From an uncultured Ulvibacter sp. (GTDB lineage Bacteria > Bacteroidota > Bacteroidia > Flavobacteriales > Flavobacteriaceae): a stretch of 62,917 nt of DNA. Under the pieces are notes generated by a model, which was not told the origin of the DNA, did not search any database, and saw only the letters and a program-made list of their open reading frames with translations. Position 1 is the first letter of the stretch; each line of letters begins with the position of its first letter. Shown in pieces: positions 1 through 9,898 of the stretch. The stretch lies in the NCBI GenBank assembly GCA_913063405.1, contig CAJXZB010000019.1, positions 1-62,917 on the forward strand, in the 5' to 3' direction. The position numbers were made by a program, and so were the translations under genes.

Positions 1-51
1 TGGTAATTCTTTGATAAAGTTTAGTATACTTTGTCCTTTAAATCCTTCCAT
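1..51 (-). CDS. 5' end of a probable IS1595-type transposase (partial)
   Basis: The frame begins at an ATG at position 51 and runs off the left edge of the window, so only about 17 residues are visible (MEGFKGQSILNFIKELP). The FKGQ-x-[IL]-x-x-F start resembles the first residues of IS1595-family transposases that are common in Bacteroidota. With so few residues this is recognition by resemblance only; another small protein is possible. No terminal inverted repeat could be defined in the 80 bases upstream. Confidence 0.35.
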   Translation of the reverse strand, partial: MEGFKGQSILNFIKELP

Positions 52-131
52 AACACCCTATTTTAAAGAAATAAGTTGCGGAATTTATCTGACTAACTCA
101 AAAAATATTAATTTCTGAATAAGGCAATACT

Positions 132-2201
132 TTAGTTTATTGTTGCCCCATTATCAATGCCATCAGTATCAGGGTTTACAAAAACTAGTTTTCCATCAGC
201 ATCTTCTGTCATTAGGATCATTCCTTCACTATCAACCCCTCTTAAAGCCCTTGGCGCCAAATTTACCAAGACGGTCACTTTTTTGCCAATAATTTCTTCT
301 GCAGTGAAACTTTCTGCAATTCCTGAAACAATTGTTCTAATGTCAATTCCAGTATCAACTTTTAGCACCAATAATTTCTTTGCTTTCGGCATTTTTTTGG
401 CTTCAATAATGGTTCCAACACGCATATCGAGTTTTGTAAAATCATCGAAAGTGCAGGTTTCTTTTTGAGGTGTTACAGTTTTGTTGGCTGCTTCATTCAT
501 CTTTTTGCTGGCTTGTAATTTATCTAATTGCGATTGAATTTGTTCGTCTTCTATTTTACTAAAAAGCAACTCGCCTTTTCCAATGGTATGTCCAGTAGGT
601 AAAAAGTTTTCTTTTTCTGAAACAGTTTTCCAGCTAAGGGTTTCAGTTAGTTCTGAATGACCCAACATTTTCTTTAGTTTTTCTGAAGTAAACGGCAAGA
701 AAGGTTCGCTTAAAACGGCCAAAGCCGAAGCAATTTGCAATGCAACATACATTACTGTTTTCGTGCGCTCTTCGTCCGTTTTAATGGTTTTCCAGGGCTC
801 TTCGTCTGCAAGATATTTATTTCCTAAACGAGCCACATTCATCAATTCAGTTTGTGCTTCTCTAAAGCGATATCGCTCAATAGAACTTGCTATTACATCA
901 GGATACGCTTTTAACTCATTTAGTGTTGCGGTATCTACTTCAGAAAAACTAGAAGCCTCAGGAACTGCACCATCATAATATTTATGAGTTAAAACGATCA
1001 CGCGGTTGATGAAATTTCCGAAGATAGCTACCAATTCATTGTTGTTGCGAGCTTGAAAGTCACTCCAAGTGAAGTCATTATCTTTTGTTTCTGGCGCATT
1101 TGCAGTTAGAACATAACGTAGTACATCTTGCTGATTTGGAAAATCTTCCAAATACTCATGCAGCCAAACCGCCCAGTTTTTACTAGTCGATATTTTATTC
1201 CCTTCTAGATTTAAAAATTCATTTGCAGGGACATTAGTAGGAAGGATATAGTTTCCTTCTGCTTTTAGCATACTCGGAAAAATGATACAGTGAAAAACGA
1301 TATTATCTTTTCCAATAAAGTGCAAGAGTTTGCTCTCCTCGTCTTTCCAATAAGGTTCCCAATCTTTCCCTGTTTGTTCTGCCCATTCTTTGGTGGCAGA
1401 GATATATCCAATAGGCGCATCGAACCAAACATAGAGTACTTTTCCGTCTGCTCCATCTACGGGGACCGGAATTCCCCAGTCCAAATCTCGTGTAACTGCT
1501 CTTGGTCTAAGTCCGTCGTCAATCCACGACTTACACTGCCCGTAAACATTGGCTTTCCAATCTTTTTTATGTCCGTCAACAATCCATTCTTTTAACCAAG
1601 GCTCGTATAGATCTAGTGGTAAAAACCAGTGTTTTGTCTTTTTTAAACTGGGAACAGCTCCTGTAATGGCGCTTTTTGGGTTGATTAAGTCTGTAGCATT
1701 ATGAGAGGTACCACAATTTTCACATTGGTCGCCATAACTTTCTTCGTTCCCACATTTTGGACAGGTTCCCACAACAAAACGATCGGCTAGAAATTGATTT
1801 GCTTCAGCATCGTAGAGTTGCTCAGTTACCTCTTCTATAAACTTTCCGTCATTGTATAGTTTGGTGAAGAATTCAGAGGCAGTGTCGTGATGTACTTTTG
1901 CCGAGGTACGTGAGTAGTTATCGAAGGTTATTCCGAAGTCGGAAAACGACTGCTTAATAATCTCGTGATATTTATCGACTACTTGCTTAGGTGTGATCCC
2001 TTCTTTCTTTGCTTTCAGCGTAATTGGAACACCGTGTTCATCACTTCCACAAACAAAGGCCACGTCTTTTTCCTGCAGTCTTTGAAAACGTGCATAAATA
2101 TCGGCAGGAACATAGACCCCCGCTAAATGTCCAATATGCACAGGTCCATTTGTATATGGAAGAGCGGCTGTAATCGTATATCTTTTCGGGTCTTGACTCA
2201 T
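132..2201 (-). CDS. metG: methionyl-tRNA synthetase
   Basis: This 689-residue cytosolic class Ia enzyme charges tRNA-Met with methionine. The HIGH motif is seen in PVHIGHLAG near residue 20. A zinc-knuckle pair of CxxC motifs lies near residues 146-165 (CPKCG and CENC). The KMSKS-equivalent loop reads KISTS near residue 340. After the anticodon-binding helices there is a C-terminal EMAP/Trbp111-like tRNA-binding domain (residues about 590-689, with KLDMRVGTI), which is typical of the long dimeric bacterial form. The ATG start is preceded by a TAnnTTTG-type promoter element. The frame is intact over 2 kb. Confidence 0.97.
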   Translation of the reverse strand: MSQDPKRYTITAALPYTNGPVHIGHLAGVYVPADIYARFQRLQEKDVAFVCGSDEHGVPITLKAKKEGITPKQVVDKYHEIIKQSFSDFGITFDNYSRTSAKVHHDTASEFFTKLYNDGKFIEEVTEQLYDAEANQFLADRFVVGTCPKCGNEESYGDQCENCGTSHNATDLINPKSAITGAVPSLKKTKHWFLPLDLYEPWLKEWIVDGHKKDWKANVYGQCKSWIDDGLRPRAVTRDLDWGIPVPVDGADGKVLYVWFDAPIGYISATKEWAEQTGKDWEPYWKDEESKLLHFIGKDNIVFHCIIFPSMLKAEGNYILPTNVPANEFLNLEGNKISTSKNWAVWLHEYLEDFPNQQDVLRYVLTANAPETKDNDFTWSDFQARNNNELVAIFGNFINRVIVLTHKYYDGAVPEASSFSEVDTATLNELKAYPDVIASSIERYRFREAQTELMNVARLGNKYLADEEPWKTIKTDEERTKTVMYVALQIASALAVLSEPFLPFTSEKLKKMLGHSELTETLSWKTVSEKENFLPTGHTIGKGELLFSKIEDEQIQSQLDKLQASKKMNEAANKTVTPQKETCTFDDFTKLDMRVGTIIEAKKMPKAKKLLVLKVDTGIDIRTIVSGIAESFTAEEIIGKKVTVLVNLAPRALRGVDSEGMILMTEDADGKLVFVNPDTDGIDNGATIN

Positions 2202-2218
2202 AGTTCAAATTGAAAGGA

Positions 2219-2226
2219 CAAAAATA
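2219..2226 (-). promoter_or_regulatory. -7 promoter element of metG
   Basis: Read on the minus strand this is TATTTTTG, matching the Bacteroidota -7 consensus TAnnTTTG, 18 bases upstream of the metG ATG. It implies a 5' leader of only about 10 bases. No clear -33 element was found. Confidence 0.5.
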
Positions 2227-2310
2227 GGAATTTTATCTTCGGAAAAAGATAGTTTTTTAGGGTGTTAATTTATTGAACGAAGTATACTTCTTCTGAAATT
2301 GACTAAAACA

Positions 2311-2335
2311 AAAAGCCTCCCAACAGGAGGCTTTT
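2311..2335 (-). terminator. rho-independent terminator after the DUF1800-DUF1501 operon
   Basis: A perfect 10-bp stem (AAAAGCCTCC / GGAGGCTTTT) with a 5-base loop is followed on the minus strand by a T-rich tract. It lies just downstream of the DUF1501 stop codon and upstream of metG, so it separates the two minus-strand transcripts. Confidence 0.85.
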
Positions 2336-2353
2336 CAGTTTTATAAAACCAAT

Positions 2354-3973
2354 TTATTTTATCAAAATAGACTTACTGTAAAACTCCCCTCCCGATGCAA
2401 TACGATACACATATTGACCATAGGCAAGTCGAGATTTAATTCTTTCTCTAACATCTATTTTATGTTTGCCCATGAATAAAACCTCGTTGACAAGTGTTCC
2501 TATTTCTCGACCCATAATATCGTACAATTTAATATCTACATGGCCGGTATAAGGCATATTGATCTTAATATAAGTTCGATTGTTTTGATACACTGGAACA
2601 TGTGCGAAACGAGTCGTGTTGCTAAAATCAGTATTGGACAAAACTTCACAGCTAAGACCTAAATCGAGACTATTAAACGTTTGGTTTAAGAGGATGAGGT
2701 CTACGACTGAGGGATCTAGACAGAACCAATCTGTTAATACAGTTGAATAAATGTCTCTAAAATCGGAAGTAGGAATTAGGTTATCGTCATTGTCCCATTG
2801 CGTTAAATCTGGGTGGTCACCTACAAAACCACTTCCTTGCAATCCAGAGCCAAATAAAAGTACTGGAGAAGCAGCACCGTGATCGGTTCCATTGGAACCA
2901 TTTTCGTAAGGTCTACGGCCAAATTCAGAAATTGTCATGGTAAGTACCTTATCGTCCATACCTGTAGTTCCTAAATCGGTATAAAAGTTTTTAATGGATT
3001 TTGAAAGATCCTCCATCAAGGTTCTGTGGTCTTCTATTTGATTTGCGTGTGTATCAAAACCATTAAGCGTAACCATATATACTTTAGTTCCCAGCCCACC
3101 TTTAATCATTCTTGCAACAATTGCCAATTGATTTGATAACTCGGCATCTTCATAAGGGGCATCATTGGTTGAAGATAAATAGGCATCGTGCAATACTTGG
3201 GAATAGATAAAGGTTGTGTTAGCCGTAGATCGCATAAAGAGTAACTTGTCGCCATAAACACAATCTGGAACATCGAGAACGTCATGCAAGGTGCCATTTT
3301 CTGCTACGGCTGCGAGTTGATCGGGATTTGCTACAGCGAAGGAATAATTATTATTATTTCCTTCAAATACTAGGTTGCCAATACTTCCAATTTGAATTGC
3401 AGGAGGGTCCTCGGGAGGATTTACCAGATAGTCTGGGTATAAATCTTCAAAATAGCGCCCCCACCATCCCGTAGGTTCGGAATTAACCTCATCTGTGGAT
3501 GCCCAAATTTCGGAAGAACGAAAATGCGATAAGTTTTGTTCGGGATAGCCCACTCCATGAACGACCTTCATTTGTCCATCTCCCCACATAGATTCCAGAC
3601 TATTCATAAAATTTGGAATGGCAAAATTAGTATCTAAGTTCAATAAGTCGTTTTGATCATAACGTATAGTTGGCCTTAAATTGGCGTAAGTTGCATAATC
3701 ATAAACAGGAACAATGGTGTTTAGGCCATCATTACCACCCTTTAATCTTACAATGACAAGAATATTATCATTATTAACTTCAGAAAGGGCCACTGAAAGT
3801 GGAGAAGGTTTGGTTGCTGTTATGGCTGCATGGCCAAGGGTCATGCTACCGGCACCCACCAATCCTAATGCCTGTATAAATGAGCGTCGATTCCAAGTTG
3901 AGTGTTCTTGGTCGTGAATATGTTTTTCGCCTTTTGACGTCTCTTGTTTTGGTATATGATGATTTTTACACAT
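2354..3973 (-). CDS. DUF1501 family exported protein with T9SS sorting domain
   Basis: This 539-residue protein belongs to the DUF1501 family (sulfatase/alkaline-phosphatase-like fold, function not established). An N-terminal twin-arginine-like signal (NRRSFIQ near residue 29, followed by a hydrophobic stretch) suggests Tat export. The core carries DUF1501 hallmarks such as RLKGGNDGLNT, SEFGRRPYENGS and DHGAASP. The last ~80 residues form a T9SS type-A-like domain (IKLYDIMGREIGTLV ... YVYRIASGG), predicting secretion or surface attachment. It lies 8 bases after the DUF1800 gene and is almost certainly co-transcribed with it. Confidence 0.85.
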   Translation of the reverse strand: MCKNHHIPKQETSKGEKHIHDQEHSTWNRRSFIQALGLVGAGSMTLGHAAITATKPSPLSVALSEVNNDNILVIVRLKGGNDGLNTIVPVYDYATYANLRPTIRYDQNDLLNLDTNFAIPNFMNSLESMWGDGQMKVVHGVGYPEQNLSHFRSSEIWASTDEVNSEPTGWWGRYFEDLYPDYLVNPPEDPPAIQIGSIGNLVFEGNNNNYSFAVANPDQLAAVAENGTLHDVLDVPDCVYGDKLLFMRSTANTTFIYSQVLHDAYLSSTNDAPYEDAELSNQLAIVARMIKGGLGTKVYMVTLNGFDTHANQIEDHRTLMEDLSKSIKNFYTDLGTTGMDDKVLTMTISEFGRRPYENGSNGTDHGAASPVLLFGSGLQGSGFVGDHPDLTQWDNDDNLIPTSDFRDIYSTVLTDWFCLDPSVVDLILLNQTFNSLDLGLSCEVLSNTDFSNTTRFAHVPVYQNNRTYIKINMPYTGHVDIKLYDIMGREIGTLVNEVLFMGKHKIDVRERIKSRLAYGQYVYRIASGGEFYSKSILIK

Positions 3974-3981
3974 AGGGCTGG

Positions 3982-5451
3982 CTATTTAAGTTGGAATTCG
4001 GGAATTGTTGCAACATGTTTTAAAAGTAAAAAAACTTGATAAGGAGCAGAGGGCCAATTTAGATTCCATAAACCATTGTCATAATAGTTTTGTGGCACTT
4101 CCCATTTAAAGATATCCGTAGCGATATCGTAGTCTGTTATGCTGTGCAATTGCTTCGACATCAATCTATCGATAACTACTTGGGTGATGTAATAAGGATC
4201 AATACTGTCATTAGAAAGATCTCTTGCAAAATCTACTAAAGTTCCTTCTAGCCCATTGTCGAACAGAAAACCTAAATACAATTCAACAAGTTGCCATCGA
4301 CCTGTAAGTGTTGATGCATTAATCCAAGTTTCGTCTCTTTGCCATCCAGAAACATCTAAGGGGTCATACATTTCTTGACCCATTAGACCAGCATAGTAAA
4401 TGAAAGCTTCCATTAGGTTATCATCATAATAGAAGCCAGTTTCTGTAAGATAATTGAAGATAAAGTCATAAGGACTTTTAATTGTAACTCCTAATGCTCG
4501 CTCATCAAAAAAATGTTCACTTTTAAAGAGTTGCTTTAGCATTGGTACAAGCTCGAAATCATTGGCAATAAGGGTGTTTGCTAACGGTAATATTATATCT
4601 TGCTCGATAGCTGTATCTACTTCAGGACTTACGAAAAAGCGGTAGATTTTTTCACAGATATAGAAGGCAATCTCATTGGACCTTTCTTGAAAAAGAACAT
4701 CTATTACGTCATCATAGCCCCAGAAGCCCGTTTGGCCAAAAATGGTCTTTTCACCGTTATCAAAAGTACTAGGATCAAAGAAAACAACATCACCATAATC
4801 ATTCCAATGATTATACCCTGTTAAGGCCCGAGCAGTTTCTAATATATCCTCTTGCGTATAGCCATTACCTTCACCTAATGTAAATAATTCAAACAATTCG
4901 CGGGCATAATTTTCATTGGGATTAAGGCTTGTATTTTCAAAGCCATTAAGATATAGAAGCATTGCGGAGTTAGTTCCTATCGTTCTCGTAAATTCTCTAA
5001 AATTTCCTAGTGAAGAAGTTTGTATGGCACTATAATATTGGTACATATAGGAACAATGGCCGTACACTTCTACCTCGGTCACAAAATGATTCATCCAGAA
5101 AAAAGCCATTCTTCCTCTAAAATTATCACTTATAATGTCATTTCCAGTTTGAATTCGCCAATCATGTTTATACTGATTATTCTCAATTGCGTAATCCGTA
5201 AAATCGTTATACGACCAGTATCCCCAGGGTGGAGCGGGTGTAGGGGGTAGGTTAGCGGCAGTGTCTAACAAGTTATCAACAAAGTCTCCTGGAGTCATTG
5301 CCAGTGCTGCATCTATGTCATTTTGTGATGCACCAAACCCAAGTCTGCGAAAGACGTGATTTACTTTGGAAGTATCCCAGAGATTTTGAGAAGTAGGTTC
5401 ATAAGGTTGTATCGTAGAAGTATTGCAAGAAGGGTTGGCAACTAGTTCCAT
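3982..5451 (-). CDS. DUF1800 family protein
   Basis: This 489-residue protein has the DUF1800 signatures HVFRRLGFGAS at the N-terminus, MAFFWMNHFVTE, ENYARELFELFTLGEG and ARALTGYNHW. DUF1800 and DUF1501 genes occur together across many bacteria; their biochemical role is unknown. Unlike the neighbour, this protein shows no clear signal peptide at the chosen ATG and no T9SS domain, so how it is exported, if it is, is not evident. It is the first gene of the pair, transcribed away from the LD-carboxypeptidase gene. Confidence 0.85.
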   Translation of the reverse strand: MELVANPSCNTSTIQPYEPTSQNLWDTSKVNHVFRRLGFGASQNDIDAALAMTPGDFVDNLLDTAANLPPTPAPPWGYWSYNDFTDYAIENNQYKHDWRIQTGNDIISDNFRGRMAFFWMNHFVTEVEVYGHCSYMYQYYSAIQTSSLGNFREFTRTIGTNSAMLLYLNGFENTSLNPNENYARELFELFTLGEGNGYTQEDILETARALTGYNHWNDYGDVVFFDPSTFDNGEKTIFGQTGFWGYDDVIDVLFQERSNEIAFYICEKIYRFFVSPEVDTAIEQDIILPLANTLIANDFELVPMLKQLFKSEHFFDERALGVTIKSPYDFIFNYLTETGFYYDDNLMEAFIYYAGLMGQEMYDPLDVSGWQRDETWINASTLTGRWQLVELYLGFLFDNGLEGTLVDFARDLSNDSIDPYYITQVVIDRLMSKQLHSITDYDIATDIFKWEVPQNYYDNGLWNLNWPSAPYQVFLLLKHVATIPEFQLK

Positions 5452-5572
5452 AGGCGATGGTTTTTAGAGTTGAGACTATTAAAAATAGTGAATAATAGCA
5501 ACTTACATAATATTTGACTTAATTTTAGCTAAAAAGTTTAATATTTATTTTTTGGACGTGTAAATTTAACAA

Positions 5573-6472
5573 ATGGTTACACCATCTTTTTTGAAAATTG
5601 GAGATACCGTTGGGATTGTCTCTACGGCCCGTAAAATTACTAGCCTTGAACTTCAACCCTTTTTAAGTTTATTAGAGAGGTGGGGTTTGAATTATGTACA
5701 AGGAAAAACGATTAATGCTCAGGATTGTCAGTTTGCTGGGGATGATTCGTTGCGGGCGAATGATTTTCAGGAAATGATGGATGATTCTGAAATTAAGGCG
5801 ATCTGGTGTGCCAGGGGTGGGTACGGAACAGTTCGAATTATCGATAGGCTGGATTTCTCAACTTTCAGAAAAAAGCCCAAGTGGATCATTGGTTATAGCG
5901 ATGTCACAGCTTTACATTCTCATATACATCAATTCAGAATAGAGACGCTACATGCCAATATGGCAATTGAAATGGATACGAAAACCTCTGCTACTCGAGA
6001 TACAATTAAGGAAGCGCTCTTTGGAAATAATTACGAAATTAGAATTTCTTCCAAAGGAAATGAACTAAACAAAAAAGGAAAGGCCAAAGCACCGCTAGTG
6101 GGAGGTAATTTGTCACTTTTATATTCCCTCATAGGGAGTCCTTCGGAACTAAAAACAGATGGAAAAATTCTTTTTATTGAAGATCTGGATGAAATGCTAT
6201 ACCATGTAGATAGGATGGTGCAAAATTTAAAGAGGAACGGACTTCTAAAGAATATCGTTGGATTGGTGGTAGGAGGAATGAGCGACATGCGGGATAATAC
6301 AATTCCATATGGGAAAAGTGCTATGGAAATTGTTTTGGAAGCAGTTTCGGAGTACGACTATCCAGTATGTTTTAATTTCCCAGCTGGCCATATACAAGAT
6401 AATCGAGCACTTATAATGGGAAGAACTATATTTATGGAGGTTATGAGTAGTGAGGTAACTTTGAGGTTTTAA
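5573..6472 (+). CDS. LD-carboxypeptidase (peptidase family S66)
   Basis: This 299-residue enzyme resembles LdcA, which removes the terminal D-Ala from murein tetrapeptides during peptidoglycan recycling. The start KIGDTVGIVSTARKI is typical. The nucleophile motif GYSDVTALH (Ser about residue 111), a Glu in LFIEDLDE (about 203) and a His in FPAGHIQDN (about 272) supply the Ser-Glu-His triad. There is no signal peptide, consistent with a cytosolic site. It is followed by yraN after 9 bases. Confidence 0.93.
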   Translation: MVTPSFLKIGDTVGIVSTARKITSLELQPFLSLLERWGLNYVQGKTINAQDCQFAGDDSLRANDFQEMMDDSEIKAIWCARGGYGTVRIIDRLDFSTFRKKPKWIIGYSDVTALHSHIHQFRIETLHANMAIEMDTKTSATRDTIKEALFGNNYEIRISSKGNELNKKGKAKAPLVGGNLSLLYSLIGSPSELKTDGKILFIEDLDEMLYHVDRMVQNLKRNGLLKNIVGLVVGGMSDMRDNTIPYGKSAMEIVLEAVSEYDYPVCFNFPAGHIQDNRALIMGRTIFMEVMSSEVTLRF

Positions 6473-6481
6473 CAGATTAAT

Positions 6482-6841
6482 ATGGCATATCACAACGAAC
6501 TAGGTAAAATGGGGGAACAGCTTGCGGCGGATTATCTTTCCCGTAATGGATATACTATTTTAGAGCGGAATTTTATTTTCGATAAGGCAGAAATTGATAT
6601 TATTGCACAAAAGGAGAAACGAGTTGTTGTGGTTGAGGTGAAAACACGTAACAGTACTGTTTTTGGAGACCCTAAGGATTTTGTGACCAAGGGTAAAATA
6701 AAGTTACTAGTGAAAGCAGCAAATGAGTATCTTATTTCAAACAGTCTGGAACTAGAGGTGCGCTTTGATATTATAGCCGTGTTAAAGAACAAAACAGTCG
6801 AAAAAGTAGAGCATTTTGAGAATGCATTTTATCATTTTTAA
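6482..6841 (+). CDS. YraN/UPF0102 family endonuclease-like protein
   Basis: This 119-residue protein matches the UPF0102/YraN family, which has a restriction-endonuclease-like fold and a poorly known role. The visible signatures are GKMGEQLAADYLSRNGY at the N-terminus and the putative nuclease core AEIDIIA followed by VVVVEVKTR (Asp, Glu-x-Lys). Length is normal for the family. It is probably co-transcribed with the LD-carboxypeptidase gene and followed by a hairpin. Confidence 0.9.
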   Translation: MAYHNELGKMGEQLAADYLSRNGYTILERNFIFDKAEIDIIAQKEKRVVVVEVKTRNSTVFGDPKDFVTKGKIKLLVKAANEYLISNSLELEVRFDIIAVLKNKTVEKVEHFENAFYHF

Positions 6842-6851
6842 TTGATTACAG

Positions 6852-6873
6852 GTCTTTTTGTACCCAAAAAGAC
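6852..6873. terminator. perfect hairpin after yraN
   Basis: GTCTTTTTG and CAAAAAGAC form a perfect 9-bp stem around a 4-base loop, 10 bases after the yraN stop. There is no long T tract after it, so it may be a weak terminator or an operator for the downstream regulator gene. Confidence 0.5.
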
Positions 6874-6894
6874 GAAATTCAAACACTTCAGGCC

Positions 6895-6902
6895 TACATT
6901 TG
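6895..6902 (+). promoter_or_regulatory. -7 promoter element of the AraC-type pseudogene
   Basis: TACATTTG matches the Bacteroidota -7 consensus TAnnTTTG, 12 bases before the ATG of the broken regulator gene. The promoter is apparently still intact although the gene is not. Confidence 0.5.
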
Positions 6903-6914
6903 AAATAAAAAATA

Positions 6915-8039
6915 ATGCTTAATTCTTTTCAACTAATAGACATTATTATAGTCATAGGAATTTGTCAAGGAATTTTTCTTTCACTTACGCTTCAACGCAT
7001 TTCCAACAACAACCGAAGCACCAATATGATTTTATCATCTCTATTACTACTGGCAACGGTTATGCTAATTGGACGTTTTGTATATTTTCGATTTCTGAAC
7101 GCCTGGGTTTTTCAATGGAGTTTGTTGGCGGATTCTGTTGTTTTTCTTTTCGGACCTCTATTTTATATCTACATTAGAAGATTACTTTTTAAGGGAAATG
7201 CTTCTTATCGTCTCCCATTAGTTCATTTTATCCCATTTGTGGGAATGATAGGAATAGCTGTATGTTATATTGTTTTTTATTCACCAGAGGCATATTATCA
7301 ATTATTAGTGATAGGTGATTTAACACTTGTATTTGAAGTTCTAACAATACTTATGATCGCCTTTAATATCATATATCTAATTAAATCCTTTGAATTATTG
7401 AAAAGATATAAAACGAATGAAAAAGACACTTTTTCTTTTAACCGGACACCGCTTACTTATCTTTATTTTTTCTCCATTGCCTTTACCATATGTTTGATTG
7501 CTTGGCTTTTCAGTTTTATTAACGCAACTTTTTTGGACAAATACTTGACCTTTGTTAATTATGAAAGTATTTGGGTGGTTATCCCTATTTTTATTTATGT
7601 AATCGGATATTTTAGTCTAAAACAACCCGAACTTTTTAGAATGCCGTTAGAGCCTAAAATACTCCACAAGAAGGATAGGCTGACACAATTTGATACTGAA
7701 TTGTTAACGGAGAAACTGAATAGTTTAATGGTAAACGAAAAAGTGTTTTTATAAAGCAATTTAACTCTAAAAGATGTAGCCGAAAGGCTTAAAACATCTA
7801 CCAATAATATTTCTTGGTTACTTAATGCCGTTTATAAAACAACATTCTACGATTTTATTAATAGCTATCGTATAAAAGAATTTGTTTCTAAAATTGAAAA
7901 GAATGAACATCTTCAACATACCTTTCTCGCAATCTCAATGGATGTAGGTTTTAATTCAAAATCCACCTTCAACAAAGCTTTCAAGTTAACGATGAAGGAA
8001 ACACCGAGTAGTTTTATAAAGAACTATCGGGCCGCTTAA
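6915..8039 (+). pseudogene. membrane AraC-family regulator, split by an in-frame TAA
   Basis: The first 279 codons encode about seven hydrophobic helices, as in Bacteroidota AraC regulators with an N-terminal membrane sensor. The frame stops at TAA 7752-7754. It then continues without any shift for 94 more codons that encode a complete AraC-type DNA-binding domain (LTLKDVAERLKTSTNNISWL, then MDVGFNSKSTFNKAFK and ETPSSFIKNYR) to a stop at 8037-8039. The simplest reading is a single nonsense mutation that removes the DNA-binding domain. A sequencing error or stop-codon readthrough cannot be excluded from the sequence alone. Confidence 0.85.
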
Positions 8040-8089
8040 GTTTTACGGTTCGTTGTATCCAAACGGTCGATATCAATAATCTTTGAAGT

Positions 8090-8097
8090 TATTTTTG
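8090..8097 (+). promoter_or_regulatory. -7 promoter element upstream of the 8115 remnant
   Basis: TATTTTTG matches TAnnTTTG, 17 bases before the ATG at 8115. Confidence 0.4.
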
Positions 8098-8114
8098 ATA
8101 AAAACTTCAGAATT

Positions 8115-8389
8115 ATGAAAAAGATTACACTTTTCCTCTGTGCAGGACTTTTAATAAAAGTAATGGCATTCTCTCAAACAGTCACAACCTTTACCGCTGG
8201 GACACCAGATGATGCTATCGTTTTGGGCGGCAATGGAAATATCTATTGTTCCAATTATGTAGGAGATACGGTTTTCAAGTTTACCCCAACAGGGGATGTA
8301 AGCTCGTTTGTTACTGGATTAATTATCCAACAAGCCTGATGGATTATAGTCGAAGAAAAAATTTAAATCATTGGATTTTGGAAAAATAA
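8115..8389 (+). pseudogene. secreted NHL/SMP-30-like beta-propeller protein, truncated remnant
   Basis: The frame opens with a signal peptide (MKKITLFLCAGLLIKVMAFSQ). It continues with one propeller-like repeat (DDAIVLGGNGNIYCSNY ... VFKFTPTGDVSSFVTGL) and stops at 8339. The expected continuation after TGL (NxPTSL) is found in the next frame (NYPTSLMD) and ends at 8389. Only about 90 residues remain of what should be a several-hundred-residue protein, so the gene has lost most of its 3' part as well as gaining a frameshift. Nothing recognisable follows up to 8515. Confidence 0.6.
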
Positions 8390-8515
8390 TGGCGTGAATT
8401 TATATGAATACAGTAACAAAACGGAATGTATCTCTAAACTTTATTCGTAGGAGCGTACAAGGTGATAAGGAAAATGGTTGTGACGTGATCTTCAAAGTTC
8501 TCTAACTTAGAGTGT

Positions 8516-9850
8516 TTACTTATCGACAGTTTTCAAAGAAAGAACTTCCATCAACTTTTCAAGGTCCTCCGGTTTAGCGACAATTTTTTTATTCTCATCT
8601 AGAACAAAATAAGTGGGCGTAGAATCTATTCCATAAGCATCACCAATTTTATTTTCCCATTTTCCAAGACCAAGTACATTAATAAATTCAGGAAAGTCAT
8701 AAATGGTATTTTGCCAGTCATAAGGTTCATCTTCTAGTCCAACTGTAATCACCTTAACCAACCCTTTTTCAAGTGCTTTTACCTTACTGTGAATTTGGGG
8801 CACTTCTTTTAAACAATGAGAACATTGGCTGCTCCAAAAGACAATAACATATCTTTGAGCGATATCAACTTTGTGCAAGGAGTTTTTAATAGTTTTACCC
8901 TCAACATCTTCTTCCCAAGAAAAATCTGGTGCCTTTTCGCCCAAAGACAACCTCTTAAATAATACAAGTTTTTCAACCAATTCAAGATCCATAACTCTCG
9001 TACTCACAGGGATTAAATATTTTTCGGCTATATAATTCGCCGTTCCCACCCGATTGATATCGACAAACTTTTGCCATAAATGGTGCAACAATACCTTTTG
9101 ATATTGTGTATCACTATTTTGTATAAGTTCATTAACTGTGTTAATATTTTTTTCGTAAGCATCAGGCACATTTTCATCCTTGCCTACAAAACCTTTAATG
9201 TAGTTGAACGTATACTCGAACAAAAAGTTCGACGTTTGAAGTATTGGATTATTAAAATCTACATTTTCAAAATATGTAGCTTTTGTATTTTTTACATAGT
9301 TAGTAAGGTCTTCAGCCTCACTAGGAATATATGCCTTGTTTGCCTTAATAAAGTTTGAGGCAATAGTTCCTTCGGCTTCATTTTCAAACACATTCTGTAG
9401 TTCTCCCAGTGTTTTGAATAAACCTTCCACTTCTTCATAACCTTTTCGGTATTTGCTTCCAATTTCACTTCGAACCTTATACACCTCTTCTTCATAGGCG
9501 GCTAAGAGCTGGTTCTCTTTTGAAATTGTAAAAACCACACCGTGGGTGTCACTAAACGTAAGTTCGATGTCTTCCTCTCCATTATAGATAACATCAAAGT
9601 TATAGGTCTCGGGCGGGAGTGCATATACAATTCGATACATTCCTTTTGTGACTGTTGAATCTAGTTTTAACGTAAAGTTTCCTTCTTCATCAACCCTAGT
9701 ATCGGCAGTATAAAAAGTGTTAGTAGGCGAAATTCTGTATAAAAGAACCCATTTATAGTCCTCGGCAGGAGTAAAAGTTCCTTTGATGGTGTGTTGTGCG
9801 ACTGCCAGAAGCGGAAACAAACAAACTGTAAAAAGTAGTTTTCTGATCAT
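8516..9850 (-). CDS. TlpA-like thioredoxin-fold exported protein
   Basis: This 444-residue protein starts with a signal peptide (MIRKLLFTVCLFPLLAVAQ) and a DUF4369-like beta-rich N-terminal region. A long helical middle follows, then a C-terminal thioredoxin/TlpA domain with GEKAPDFSW, the redox motif WSSQCSHCLKE (CxxC near residue 343) and the cis-Pro loop STPTYFVLDE. Such proteins act as periplasmic or outer-membrane-associated thiol:disulfide oxidoreductases. The exact substrate is unknown. It lies 48 bases after mfd on the same strand. Confidence 0.88.
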   Translation of the reverse strand: MIRKLLFTVCLFPLLAVAQHTIKGTFTPAEDYKWVLLYRISPTNTFYTADTRVDEEGNFTLKLDSTVTKGMYRIVYALPPETYNFDVIYNGEEDIELTFSDTHGVVFTISKENQLLAAYEEEVYKVRSEIGSKYRKGYEEVEGLFKTLGELQNVFENEAEGTIASNFIKANKAYIPSEAEDLTNYVKNTKATYFENVDFNNPILQTSNFLFEYTFNYIKGFVGKDENVPDAYEKNINTVNELIQNSDTQYQKVLLHHLWQKFVDINRVGTANYIAEKYLIPVSTRVMDLELVEKLVLFKRLSLGEKAPDFSWEEDVEGKTIKNSLHKVDIAQRYVIVFWSSQCSHCLKEVPQIHSKVKALEKGLVKVITVGLEDEPYDWQNTIYDFPEFINVLGLGKWENKIGDAYGIDSTPTYFVLDENKKIVAKPEDLEKLMEVLSLKTVDK

Positions 9851-9898
9851 AGGTTATAAATATAATAAATGCGATTCACCTAGGGCATTAAACAAGAA

